From the NCBI GenBank assembly GCA_900473915.1, contig UCNG01000011.1:232974-296973 (forward strand): a stretch of 64,000 nucleotides of DNA, read 5' to 3'. The notes under the pieces were generated by a model that worked only from the letters and a program-made list of their open reading frames with translations, searched no databases and was not told the DNA's origin. Shown here in pieces: positions 52,701-60,832 of the stretch. The first letter of the stretch is position 1, and every line of letters begins with the position of its first letter. The stretch comes from Hyphomicrobiales bacterium (lineage in GTDB: Bacteria; Pseudomonadota; Alphaproteobacteria; Rhizobiales; Rhizobiaceae). The position numbers and the translations under genes were made by a program.

Positions 52701-52850
52701 GACTGGCGCAGCGAAGGCACCGGCTTGGGCCTGCCGCTGACCAAAGCCATGGTAGAAGCCAACCGCGCGCAATTCGCCATTGATTCCACTCCGGGACAAG
52801 GAACTGTGGTGGAGATCGCCTTCCCGCCCACCCGCGTTCTGGCTGATTGA
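49725..52850 (+). CDS. pdhS: PAS-domain sensor histidine kinase (PdhS-like)
   Basis: A 1041-residue kinase without clear transmembrane helices. The N-terminal ~540 residues are acidic, Ala/Pro/Glu-rich and sensory. PAS-like domains begin near residue 545 (LANLPVPVIIHSGDHIHYVNQAL) and 667 (ILDTATDGVVLIDPEGRIRSMN). The HisKA box is ISHEIRTPLNAIIGFSELM near 805, and the HATPase has LNLLSNAVRF near 925, DTGIGM near 958 and GTGLGLPLTKAM near 998. Length and HisKA sequence match Brucella PdhS (~1035 residues), a PleC/DivJ-type kinase acting on DivK at the old pole. AAGGA precedes ATG 49725. Confidence 0.82.
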   Translation: MSGSYPFIDIAALDSIREGFAKGDAQLVLTHDLLTVLWVNGPGAKLFGFDRVEDMIGGGLDLPVATRRQIASSNADTDGEARTVSVRLGGGLRSDLTRFSISRITLPDGVSGLLLTANGTDAKAETVISGLSDDSTHIALIDAHGRVIAASPHFSALDISSATLEDLIIEAADAPDRIVKRRIRTGKHSAPGAIARLTDTPPMHLLCIVGDAPAAAQPAPDALPGKAEEILEEMLPEPAEPATAEAVVEEVSAEQPKPTGFVFDQDGPLARFIWKVGPDGTFSEVSPDLAATIGPNAADVVGRRFSDVANVFGFDPDGSITALLDKRDTWSGKRLMWPVEGTDLRVPVELAALPVYSRDREFTGFRGFGVVRPAEAEQDPEKIGLVLAGGIPQPRKPVSETVETVAPVEDDDVLALSEEVANDDSPVATQPQPPLDIAPTPGRRESDKVISLLNACAQEKVAADQARMLKDREREERPEGGLTKTERNAFREIADRLRKQGLASSRAESEASAIAEEAVAEAPKPVEPAVEEAALPAPTAIPADETALLANLPVPVIIHSGDHIHYVNQALLDLTGYESLDDIRDAGGVDVLFNSESDDGETRQGMVLRRADGSEGPVDAHLNAIAWRDGRALMLSLMPVSAAPAPVEAPVAIDADDEKQALVDHVEELKTILDTATDGVVLIDPEGRIRSMNHSASALFGYEHDETEGKFFSMLFAIESQRAAMDYLHGLSGNGVLSVLNDGREVIGREAKGGFIPLFMTIGKLPHTRGFCAVLRDITQWKRTEEELTNARKEAERASSQKTEFLARISHEIRTPLNAIIGFSELMADEKFGPIGNDRYRDYLRDINRSGNHVLALVNDLLDISKIEAGGLDMQFEAVSLNDAIAEAIALMQPQANRERVIIRSSFQSNLPDIVADTRSIKQVALNLLSNAVRFTAPGGQVIVSTSYEMNGDVVMRVRDTGIGMTKSEVEQALKPFRQVNALERRKAESARDWRSEGTGLGLPLTKAMVEANRAQFAIDSTPGQGTVVEIAFPPTRVLAD

Positions 52851-52868
52851 TCCGCATTCCCAACGATC

Positions 52869-52898
52869 AAAAAACCTCCCCTTCGCGGGAGGTTTTTT
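52869..52898. terminator. Terminator after pdhS
   Basis: AAAAAACCTCCC (52869-52880) pairs with GGGAGGTTTTTT (52887-52898), a perfect 12-bp stem with T6. Confidence 0.9.
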
Positions 52899-52921
52899 AT
52901 GAGCTCGCATGAGCCAAAAAA

Positions 52922-52943
52922 AAGCGCCGGACGAACCGGCGCT
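52922..52943. other. Second stem-loop in the pdhS-asmA gap
   Basis: AGCGCCGG (52922-52929) pairs with CCGGCGCT (52935-52942), preceded by A7 on the plus strand, which is T7 on the minus strand, so it would terminate minus-strand transcription. The remaining gap to 53294 holds no supported gene and should contain the promoter of the AsmA gene. Confidence 0.6.
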
Positions 52944-53294
52944 ATCAGAATCTCAGAGACAAAAAGACACAAAAGCAATTCGCAAGGGAGCACCGGAAAC
53001 GGCAGCTCGATCATCACTCAGGTGTTGCATCCCTTATCGCGTGAAGCCGGTTAACGATGCCTTAAATTCCCGGTTCAGAATTTACGCATCGGTAGCAACT
53101 GTAAAATCAGGGTTAATTTCCGTGCGACAATTGATTAACCATTCGGCGTTTCCCGCCTGTTTCGCTCGGCGAAGCAAACCAAAGCGAACTCTATCTCTTT
53201 GTTTTTGCCGCATTTATGCATCATCCCATTTTTCCATTTGACTGAAAAATACTCTAGTTTACACCGTAACCTTGTTTCACTGATTGGATGGTTG

Positions 53295-55241
53295 ATGCGC
53301 TGGCCCCGATTTATGCGCCTCATAATTGCGCTCGTCATTCTCTGCGCTGCGGCTGTAGCAACCTTGCTGGCCGTGGTGCCTTTCATCGTCTCCACCGATG
53401 CCATCCGCGTCCGGGTGGCGCAGGAAATCAGCGCCTGGACCGGCTATAGTGTTGAACTCAGGCAAGCGCCTCGCCTGAAAGTTTTTCCTGTTCTGCGCGC
53501 CTCCCTGAACGGCGTGACGCTTAGCAAGCTCACCGATCAGGGACAGAAGCCGCTCATGAGCGCAGACCGCATCGATGTGGAACTTTCGCCGCTTGATGCC
53601 ATCATGGGGCACATCTCATTTTCCGAAACGCAGATTGTCCGTCCGCACGTCAACCTCGACGGGCCAGTTTCGAATTTTTCGCAGCTCCTCGACGCCATCG
53701 CTAATTCCAACGGGCGGCTTGGCACGGCGATCCGCGCGCAGCGCGCATTGCAGCAAAGCGGTTCCGGCGATAATGCGCAGGCCGCACAACAGGCATCGCA
53801 GCCCTTTGGCCGCGTCGTGGTGCGCGATGGAACGATTGCGTTCAACCGTCCGGGCAGCGAGCCGGAAGTCACCAGCGACGAGCAGATAACCAATGTCAAC
53901 GCCACATTGGAATGGCCGCGCACATCGAGCGCCGCAACGCTGAAAGGCAGCGCCAGATGGCGTGACGAGACCTCCCAATTCAGCCTCACAGCCGCGCAGG
54001 CCTTGCCGCTTCTGGCGGGCGGCACTTCGGATGTGACCGCGAGCCTGACCGCCAATCCGTTGAGCATCACGTTTCAGGGCAAGGCGAATATTTCCAAGGA
54101 TCGCTTTTTCGAAGGCGCCCTGACCGCCAAAACTCCGTCGCTCAGCGGCGCTGTGCGTTGGCTTAGCCTCCCGCCGGTTGCTGGCAGTGCCGAAATCGGC
54201 GCGTTTTCGCTGGAATCCACCATCACCGCGACACCGAAACGGCTGAAATTCGCGGATGTGGAAATGACTGCCAATGACAGCCCGGCCAAGGGCGTGATTG
54301 AAATCGGTCTGGAGCAGGCGCAACCGGCGGTGACCGGCACTCTGGCTTTCGACAGGCTGGACCTCCGCCGCCTGTTTTCAGCCTTCATTCCGCTCCCCGA
54401 CAGCGCCGCGCGTTCGCCGAGCGAGCGTGACAATGCCGACCGGGAACTGGTCGACACGAGTTTCATCGACCGCGCCGAAGTCGATCTGCGGCTTTCCGCG
54501 CAGAACGCCACGGCGGGGCCGGTCAATATGACAGGCGTCGCCGCCGCCGTGCAGATACGCGGTGGCCGCGCCATTTTCGACATCGGCGACGCCAAGGCCT
54601 TCAACGGCATCATGCAGGCCAATGTGCAGATTGTACGCGATCTGAAAAGTGCGAGCGGCGAGTTGCGCTTCAACGCCAGCGATATCGACAGTTCGCAGTT
54701 CTTTGCGGCCTTGGGCTTCGACAAGCCCTTCATCACCGGCAAGGGCAATGTTTCCCTGTCCATGAAGGGCCCGGCCAATCGCTGGTCCGGCCTTCTGACA
54801 AACGCGCAGGGCAATGTCTCCATCCAGCTCAACAACGGTCAGATGCAAGGTTTTGCCGTACAGGATTTTCTTGCCAAAGCGCAGAGCCAGCGTTTTTTCG
54901 CTCTCGAGCGGAAAGACAATGTCGCGCTTGCCTTCAATCGGCTGGATGTGAAGGCAAACCTGTCCGATGGCGTGGCCACGCTTGAAAATGCAAAGCTCGA
55001 CACGTCCGACGGCACGCTGACGCTGGCAGGCATCGTGCCTTTCGTGGATCGCAGTCTGGCGCTGAGCGGCGAGGTCGTCTTCCCGAACGGCCAGCCACAA
55101 CAGCAGCAGGAAGGCGGCACCGATGGCCAGAACGGCCAGCCGCCTGCAGAAGCCCCGCCCGCAAAGCCGCCGCTCAATTTCTTTGTCGGCGGCTCGTGGG
55201 ACAGGCCCTTTATCTCACCATCCTCGGGAACGGGGCAATAG
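53295..55241 (+). CDS. AsmA family protein
   Basis: A 648-residue protein. A single N-terminal membrane anchor (RLIIALVILCAAAVATLLAVVPFIV, residues 7-31) is followed by a long periplasmic region of beta-strand repeats. The AsmA N-terminal pattern is YSVELRQAPRLKVFPVLRASLNGVTLS near residues 50-76, and the C-terminal AsmA domain is around 480-620 (GNVSLSMKGPANRW, NNGQMQGFAVQDFL). The end is Gln/Gly/Pro-rich. AsmA-like proteins are thought to bridge the periplasm and move phospholipids or assist outer-membrane assembly. ATG 53295 starts directly before the anchor. Confidence 0.88.
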   Translation: MRWPRFMRLIIALVILCAAAVATLLAVVPFIVSTDAIRVRVAQEISAWTGYSVELRQAPRLKVFPVLRASLNGVTLSKLTDQGQKPLMSADRIDVELSPLDAIMGHISFSETQIVRPHVNLDGPVSNFSQLLDAIANSNGRLGTAIRAQRALQQSGSGDNAQAAQQASQPFGRVVVRDGTIAFNRPGSEPEVTSDEQITNVNATLEWPRTSSAATLKGSARWRDETSQFSLTAAQALPLLAGGTSDVTASLTANPLSITFQGKANISKDRFFEGALTAKTPSLSGAVRWLSLPPVAGSAEIGAFSLESTITATPKRLKFADVEMTANDSPAKGVIEIGLEQAQPAVTGTLAFDRLDLRRLFSAFIPLPDSAARSPSERDNADRELVDTSFIDRAEVDLRLSAQNATAGPVNMTGVAAAVQIRGGRAIFDIGDAKAFNGIMQANVQIVRDLKSASGELRFNASDIDSSQFFAALGFDKPFITGKGNVSLSMKGPANRWSGLLTNAQGNVSIQLNNGQMQGFAVQDFLAKAQSQRFFALERKDNVALAFNRLDVKANLSDGVATLENAKLDTSDGTLTLAGIVPFVDRSLALSGEVVFPNGQPQQQQEGGTDGQNGQPPAEAPPAKPPLNFFVGGSWDRPFISPSSGTGQ

Positions 55242-55367
55242 TCCTTCCTCGCAATACAGGGGCGCCCTACGCCTTTCGGCGATGGACGCCATCCGAAGGC
55301 CCGAATTGACCGAAGGGCGCAGGGTCCGCAAAGTTGGCTCCCTCACAGGAGCAAAGGGACCGCGGTC

Positions 55368-56474
55368 GTGCCGATACACACCCAGCCGGGACGCTATCCC
55401 GAACTCGATGCGTTACGCGGACTGGCAGCGACCGTCGTTTTGATGCGGCATTTCGTGAACATATGGCCCTATGACGCCATGGGGCCATATTTTTTCATTC
55501 TGCTGCGATCGCCGTTGCGGTTCTTTTTTGCCGCTCATGAAGCAGTCCTGCTCTTCTTCCTGTTGAGCGGCTTCGTTCTCACGCTGCCCTTCTTGCACCA
55601 CGCGCCATCCTATCCAGCCTATCTTATCCGGCGCACCTGCCGCATATACCTGCCCTATCTCGTTGCGCTTTCGCTCGCGCTTGCCGGCGCCCTGTTTCTG
55701 AACGGCCCGATCCCGGAACTGAGCAACTGGTTCAACCTCACATGGACCACGCCGGTGACGCCGCAAACGATTGCACAGCATCTGTTGTTCATCGGCGCCT
55801 ACCCCAATGGCGAAGTGAACACGGCTTTCTGGTCTCTGGTTTACGAGATGCGGATATCGATCATATTTCCGTTGCTGTTTGCTCTCACCATCGCATTGCG
55901 GCCGAGAGCGGCGATTGTGGTGGCTTTCGGGCTTTCCGTTCTGGCAAATGGTCTTCGGTCCGATCCCTATACGGGCGGCTGGTGGATAACCGTGCATTTT
56001 GCGAGCTTCTTCATGCTGGGCAGCCTGATGGCGCAGAACCTGCCTGCCATTCAGGGCTTCTACCGGCAGCTCTCAAACCGGATGGCGATCGCGATCAATG
56101 TCCTGGCTCTGCTGCTTGTCACCTATGGAGCCGGGCCGCCCATGCTGAAAAGCTGGCTTGGAGACCTGACGAACTGGGCCACGATCACAGGGCTGGTGTG
56201 GATCATGGTGCTTGCGGTTTCCAGCGATACGCTGCGTCGCTTCCTGCTGCTGCCCCTGCCGCAATTTCTTGGCCGCATTTCCTACAGCCTCTATCTCGTC
56301 CATGCGACAGTGCTTTTTGCGCTCGTGCACCTGCTTTACGGTCATGTCGCGCTGATCGCGCTACTGCCGGCCTATATTATCCTGAGCGTCGGCATCGCGA
56401 CGCTGATGCATCGCTATGTCGAGTTGCCAACCATGGCGCGAGGCAAGCTTCTCGCGGCGCGGTTTGCCTACTGA
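55368..56474 (+). CDS. Acyltransferase 3 family membrane protein
   Basis: A 368-residue protein with about ten hydrophobic segments and the acyltransferase-3 N-terminus: YPELDALRGLAATVVLMRHF near residues 9-28, whose Arg and His are the conserved family residues, then FFLLSGFVLTLPF near 62 and FLGRISYSLYLVHATV near 303. The family transfers acetyl or other acyl groups to surface sugars or lipids. The predicted start is GTG 55368 with AGGAGCAAAGGGA upstream. It may act on the same envelope glycans as other enzymes in the genome, but its target is unknown. Confidence 0.85.
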   Translation: MPIHTQPGRYPELDALRGLAATVVLMRHFVNIWPYDAMGPYFFILLRSPLRFFFAAHEAVLLFFLLSGFVLTLPFLHHAPSYPAYLIRRTCRIYLPYLVALSLALAGALFLNGPIPELSNWFNLTWTTPVTPQTIAQHLLFIGAYPNGEVNTAFWSLVYEMRISIIFPLLFALTIALRPRAAIVVAFGLSVLANGLRSDPYTGGWWITVHFASFFMLGSLMAQNLPAIQGFYRQLSNRMAIAINVLALLLVTYGAGPPMLKSWLGDLTNWATITGLVWIMVLAVSSDTLRRFLLLPLPQFLGRISYSLYLVHATVLFALVHLLYGHVALIALLPAYIILSVGIATLMHRYVELPTMARGKLLAARFAY

Positions 56475-56503
56475 CCGGAAATGGCCAGCAGGCAAATCCT
56501 CGA

Positions 56504-57325
56504 TTATCCCATACGGAACGCCGCCTGCTCGTCACGGCGGCGCTGCACTTCGCGGCGCTTGTTAACGATGGATGCGATGATGACGCCGGTGGTGACCAGC
56601 GCGATCAGGATCGTGCAGACCGCATTGATTTCCGGCGTCACGCCGAGACGCACCTGGCTATAGATTTTCATCGGCAGCGTGTTTGCGCCCGGGCCGGAGG
56701 TGAAGCTTGCGATCACCAGATCGTCGAGCGACAGGGTGAATGCCAGCATCCAGCCGGAAACCACCGCAGGCAGGATCACCGGCAGCGTCACCTTCATGAA
56801 GGTCGTGACCGGCGGCGCACCGAGGTCCATTGCCGCTTCTTCCAGCGAGCGATCAAAGCTCACCAGACGCGACTGGACCACGACCGCCACAAAACACATG
56901 GAAAAGGTGATGTGCGCGAGCGTTACAGTCCAGAAGCCGCGGTCGAAATTCATCGCCACGAAAAGCAGCAACAGCGACAGGCCGGTGATGACATCGGGCA
57001 TGACCAGCGGCGCGTAGACCATGCCGGAGAACAGGATGCGCCCGCGAAAGCGCGTGTAGCGTGTGAGAGCCAATGCGGCGAGCGTGCCCATGACCGTGGC
57101 AACGGTCGCAGACAGCAGGCCGACACGGATCGTCACCCATGCCGCATCCATCAAGGACTGGTTGCGGAACATTTCGCCATACCATTTGGTCGAAAACCCG
57201 GCCCAGACCGTGACCAGCCGGGATTCGTTGAACGAATAGATGACCAGCAAAACGATAGGCAGGTAGAGGAAGGCGAAACCCAGCGCCACCGATGCGATAT
57301 TGAAGCGGGACCAGTTGTTCTGCAT
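56504..57325 (-). CDS. potI: Putrescine-type ABC transporter permease (PotI)
   Basis: A 273-residue inner-membrane protein with six hydrophobic helices. The EAA loop is near residues 170-190 (EEAAMDLGAPPVTTFMKVTLPVI). It matches the PotC/PotI class of polyamine permeases, the second of the two. It is last in the potFGHI operon, starting one base after the potH stop. The 3' end faces the acyltransferase gene with a 29-bp gap and no visible terminator. Confidence 0.88.
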   Translation of the reverse strand: MQNNWSRFNIASVALGFAFLYLPIVLLVIYSFNESRLVTVWAGFSTKWYGEMFRNQSLMDAAWVTIRVGLLSATVATVMGTLAALALTRYTRFRGRILFSGMVYAPLVMPDVITGLSLLLLFVAMNFDRGFWTVTLAHITFSMCFVAVVVQSRLVSFDRSLEEAAMDLGAPPVTTFMKVTLPVILPAVVSGWMLAFTLSLDDLVIASFTSGPGANTLPMKIYSQVRLGVTPEINAVCTILIALVTTGVIIASIVNKRREVQRRRDEQAAFRMG

Positions 57326-57326
57326 C

Positions 57327-58238
57327 CTATTTCCCCTTTTCCTGCGCGCGTGCCTGCACCTGCTGGAAAATCACGATTGGAATGATCAGCAGCACAAGCA
57401 GGACGACGGCCACCGCCGATGAGACCGGCCAGTCGCGGTTGGAGAAGAACTCGCTCCAGATCGTCTTGCCGATCATCAGGGTCTGCGACCCGCCGAGAAG
57501 ATCCGGGATCACGAATTCGCCCACAGCCGGAATGAACACGAGGAAGCAACCAGCCAGCACGCCAGCCAGCGACAACGGGAAGGTGATCTTCCAGAAAGCG
57601 GCGAACGGCGTGCAGCCAAGGTCCTGCGCCGCTTCGATGAGCGAATAATCCATCTTTTCCAGCGACGAATAGATCGGCAACACCATGAATGGCAGATAGG
57701 AATAGACGATCCCAATGAAGATGGCCGTATCGGTATTGAGAATGTTGAGCGGCGTATCGATGATATTGAGCCACATCAGGAACTGGTTGAGCAGGCCTTC
57801 CGGCTTCAAAATCCCGATCCACGCATAGACGCGGATCAGGAATGAGGTCCAGAACGGCAGGATTACCAGCATCAACAGCGTCGGGCGGATCGTCGTTGGC
57901 GCGCGCGCCATGCCATAGGCCATCGGATAGGCCACCAGCAATGTCAGGAAGGTGGAGATAGCCGCTATGCGGACACTCGACAGATAGGCCTTGTAATAAA
58001 GCGGATCGTCGAGCAGCCAGAGGTAGTTATCGAATGAGAGCTGCTTGATTTTCTCCCAGTTTGCCGCAAGGCCTTCCGTCAGATCGAAAGTCGGCGCATA
58101 GGCCGGAATCGCCATCGCCACTTCCGACAGCGATATCTTGAAGACGATGAAAAACGGGATAAGAAAGAACACCAGCAGCCAGAGATACGGCACTGCGATG
58201 ACAAGGCGGCTGGCGATGGAAGCAATCAGCTTCTGCAT
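57327..58238 (-). CDS. potH: Putrescine-type ABC transporter permease (PotH)
   Basis: A 303-residue inner-membrane protein of the PotB/PotH class. The N-terminal helix (VIAVPYLWLLVFFLIPFFIVFKISL) is followed by five more. The EAA loop is near residues 218-235 (EAAQDLGCTPFAAFWKITFPLSL). The large first periplasmic loop holds an LDDPLYYKAYL segment seen in polyamine permeases. It lies 13 bp after potG and one base before potI. Confidence 0.9.
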   Translation of the reverse strand: MQKLIASIASRLVIAVPYLWLLVFFLIPFFIVFKISLSEVAMAIPAYAPTFDLTEGLAANWEKIKQLSFDNYLWLLDDPLYYKAYLSSVRIAAISTFLTLLVAYPMAYGMARAPTTIRPTLLMLVILPFWTSFLIRVYAWIGILKPEGLLNQFLMWLNIIDTPLNILNTDTAIFIGIVYSYLPFMVLPIYSSLEKMDYSLIEAAQDLGCTPFAAFWKITFPLSLAGVLAGCFLVFIPAVGEFVIPDLLGGSQTLMIGKTIWSEFFSNRDWPVSSAVAVVLLVLLIIPIVIFQQVQARAQEKGK

Positions 58239-58251
58239 GGTCTTGCCCTCC

Positions 58252-59397
58252 TCAGGCCGTCAGCACCAGACCGGCATCGGTATCGAACGAAACCCAGACA
58301 CGCTCGTCATAGGTGAGCGGGTTTTCCGTCTTGCGCACGGCGTTGAGGCTGGCGGCCTTGATGGTGCGGCCATTGTCGAGCCGCACATGAAACACCGTCA
58401 TATCGCCGAAATAGGCGATATCCCAAAGCTCGCCTTCCACCGCATTGACTGACGCGTCCTCCGGCTTTTCACGGGTGATGCGCGTCTTTTCCGGGCGCAC
58501 CGCATACCAGACCTTCTGGCCGGGCGTCAGCTCTTCACGGGTCTCGGTTTGAATGTTGAAGCCGAATTTTTCCGTGGCGATCTCGGCCTCGCCATTGGCG
58601 GCTTTCACGACTTCGCCTTCAATAATGTTCACATTGCCGATGAAGTCGGCCACGAATTTGGAGCGCGGTGCCTCATAGACCTCGGCTGGCGTCGCCACCT
58701 GCTTGATGCGTCCCTTGTCCATCACCGCGATACGGTCGGACATGGTCATGGCTTCTTCCTGATCGTGGGTGACGACCATGAAGGTCATGCCGAGCTTGAC
58801 CTGCAAATCCATCAGCTCGAACTGGGTTTCCTCGCGCAGCTTCTTGTCCAGCGCGCCAAGCGGTTCATCCAGCAGCAGCACCTTCGGGCGCTTGGCCACC
58901 GAGCGGGCAAGCGCCACACGCTGGCGCTGGCCGCCGGAAAGCTGATGCGGCTTGCGCTTGCCATATTGCTCCAGCTTCACGAGTTTCAGCATTTCGGCGA
59001 CGCGCGCATCGATTTCCGATTTCGCCATGCCGTCCTGTTTCAGTCCGAAGGCGATATTCTTCTCCACCGTCATATGCGGAAACAGCGCATAGGACTGGAA
59101 CATCATGTTGACGGGGCGCTTGTAGGGCGGAATTCCGCGCATATCCTGGCCGTCGAGCGTGATGCGGCCGGAGGTCGGCTCCTCGAAGCCCGCCAGCATG
59201 CGCATCAGCGTGGTCTTGCCGCAGCCCGAAGCGCCCAGCAGCGCGAAGAACTCGCGATTGAAAACATTCAGCGACAGATCATCGACAGCGGTGAAATCGC
59301 CAAAGATCTTCGTCACGTTTTCAAATGAAATGAAGGGCTTGGCCGCCGGGTCGTTCCAAGGCGCAAACTTGCGGCGAAAACTGCCAAAAGATTCCAT
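58252..59397 (-). CDS. potG: Putrescine-type ABC transporter ATPase (PotG)
   Basis: A 381-residue ATPase with a ~30-residue N-terminal extension before the ABC core, as in PotG. Walker A is GASGCGKTT near residue 55, then Q-loop MFQSYALFP, signature [15 protein letters not shown], Walker B LLLDEPLGALDK and H-loop VVTHDQEEA. A C-terminal TOBE domain begins near residue 250 (KFVADFIGNVNIIEG, AVRPEKTRI). It energises uptake of putrescine or a related polyamine. It is separated from potF by a hairpin. Confidence 0.92.
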   Translation of the reverse strand: MESFGSFRRKFAPWNDPAAKPFISFENVTKIFGDFTAVDDLSLNVFNREFFALLGASGCGKTTLMRMLAGFEEPTSGRITLDGQDMRGIPPYKRPVNMMFQSYALFPHMTVEKNIAFGLKQDGMAKSEIDARVAEMLKLVKLEQYGKRKPHQLSGGQRQRVALARSVAKRPKVLLLDEPLGALDKKLREETQFELMDLQVKLGMTFMVVTHDQEEAMTMSDRIAVMDKGRIKQVATPAEVYEAPRSKFVADFIGNVNIIEGEVVKAANGEAEIATEKFGFNIQTETREELTPGQKVWYAVRPEKTRITREKPEDASVNAVEGELWDIAYFGDMTVFHVRLDNGRTIKAASLNAVRKTENPLTYDERVWVSFDTDAGLVLTA

Positions 59398-59469
59398 TCC
59401 GTTCCCCTATAAGCCTGCCGGAACCTGACCGCAGGCCGAAGCCTGCATGCATATGCTGTTACAAGATAG

Positions 59470-59504
59470 AAAGCGGCTCCCTGATGAACAGTGAGCCGCT
59501 CTTT
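59470..59504 (-). terminator. Stem-loop between potF and potG
   Basis: AAAGCGGCTC (59470-59479) pairs with GAGCCGCTCTTT (59493-59504) around a 13-base loop. It sits about 30 bp past the potF stop and can act as a leaky terminator or mRNA stabiliser. Confidence 0.7.
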
Positions 59505-59534
59505 ACGATTTCACCGGGCCTATCCCAGCGGGCG

Positions 59535-60641
59535 TTATTGACCCGTGACGATCTTGGTCCAGGCGCGGGTCACCACGCGCTGGGTCTTGGTGTCATAAGG
59601 CTTCGGCACGAACAGTTTCTTCATGACCTCTTCGGTCGGATAGATTTCCGGATCGTCAAGGATTTCCTTGTCGATGAATTCCTGCGAGGCCTTGTTGCCA
59701 TTGGCATAGAACACGTAGTTCGAAGCCTTGGCAGCCACTTCCGGGCGCATCATGTAGTTCATGAATTCCAGCGCTTCCGGCACGTGCTTGGCGTCTGCGG
59801 GGATTGCCATCTGGTCGAACCAGATCAGCGCGCCTTCCTTCGGGATCGAATAGCCGATCTCGACGCCCTGCTTTGCCTTTTCGGCGCGGTCGCGCGCCTG
59901 GAAGATATCGCCGGAATAGCCGATCGCCATGCAGATATCGCCATTGGCCAGCGCATTGATATATTCGGACGAGTGGAACTTGCGGATATTCGGACGAATC
60001 TTGAGATAGAGGTCCTGTGCCTTCTGCAAATCGTCCGGCGACGGGGAATTGGGGTCGAGACCCAGATAATTGAGCGCCGGGCGCAGCATTTCGCTGGCAG
60101 AATCAAGCAGATAGATGCCGCAGCCCTTGAGCTTCGCCGACTGTTCCGGGTCGAAAAGCACAGCCCAGGAGTCGATCGTGTCGGTGCCGAGCGCTTCCTT
60201 GATCTTGGCCTTGTTGTAGCCGATGCCGGTCGTGCCCCACATATAGTTGACCGAATATTCGTTGCCCGGATCATAGGTCGCCGCGCGGGTGGAGATTTCA
60301 TCCCACATATTCTTGAGGTTCGGCAGCTTGTCCTTGTCGAGCTTCAGGAACACGCCAGCCGGAATCTGACGGCCAAGGAATTCGCCCGACGGCACCACGA
60401 CGTCATAGCCGCTGCCGCCAGCGAGAAGCTTGGTTTCCAGAATTTCGTTGGAATCATAGTTGTCGTAGACAACACTGATACCCGTCTCTTTCTTGAAATC
60501 CTCAAGAACCGTCGGATCGATGTAATCCGACCAGTTATAAATATTGACCACCCGCTCCTGCGCACCAGCGGAAAATGCGGCAGCCGCGACCAGACCCGTT
60601 GTGACAGTCGTTGCCAGAAGGAAGGATTTGATCCCCATCAT
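59535..60641 (-). CDS. potF: Putrescine-type periplasmic binding protein (PotF)
   Basis: A 368-residue protein with a signal peptide (residues 1-~27, ATTVTTGLVAAAAFSAGAQ). The mature domain opens VVNIYNWSDYIDPTVLEDFKKETGI, the PotD/PotF hallmark with ligand-site Trp, Ser and Asp. WGTTGIGYNKAKI, YSGDIFQARDRA and MMRPEVAAKASNYVFYANGN follow. Start ATG 60641 or 60638, with GGAGCAA just upstream. First gene of the operon. Confidence 0.92.
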   Translation of the reverse strand: MMGIKSFLLATTVTTGLVAAAAFSAGAQERVVNIYNWSDYIDPTVLEDFKKETGISVVYDNYDSNEILETKLLAGGSGYDVVVPSGEFLGRQIPAGVFLKLDKDKLPNLKNMWDEISTRAATYDPGNEYSVNYMWGTTGIGYNKAKIKEALGTDTIDSWAVLFDPEQSAKLKGCGIYLLDSASEMLRPALNYLGLDPNSPSPDDLQKAQDLYLKIRPNIRKFHSSEYINALANGDICMAIGYSGDIFQARDRAEKAKQGVEIGYSIPKEGALIWFDQMAIPADAKHVPEALEFMNYMMRPEVAAKASNYVFYANGNKASQEFIDKEILDDPEIYPTEEVMKKLFVPKPYDTKTQRVVTRAWTKIVTGQ

Positions 60642-60832
60642 TTGCTCCAATCTGCACAATAAATTCCGGTGCAGGTTCAAGGTGGATATACCGTTTCTTT
60701 ATTGCACTTTTTTAGATTGCACAGCATTCGTCAACAGGGTCGTGACAGGACGAACATAAAAATTGCTTCTCGGAAGCTCCCGAGGGGCGATGGGCCACGC
60801 CATGTGCAGGCCGGAAACCGAAATATCGCGCC

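Noticed and set aside
52909-53241. 110-codon frame between pdhS and the AsmA gene
   Set aside because: It runs through a hairpin and has irregular composition with no family features.
55742-57385. 547-codon plus-strand frame
   Set aside because: It overlaps the acyltransferase gene in another frame and is antisense to potI; it lacks any domain.
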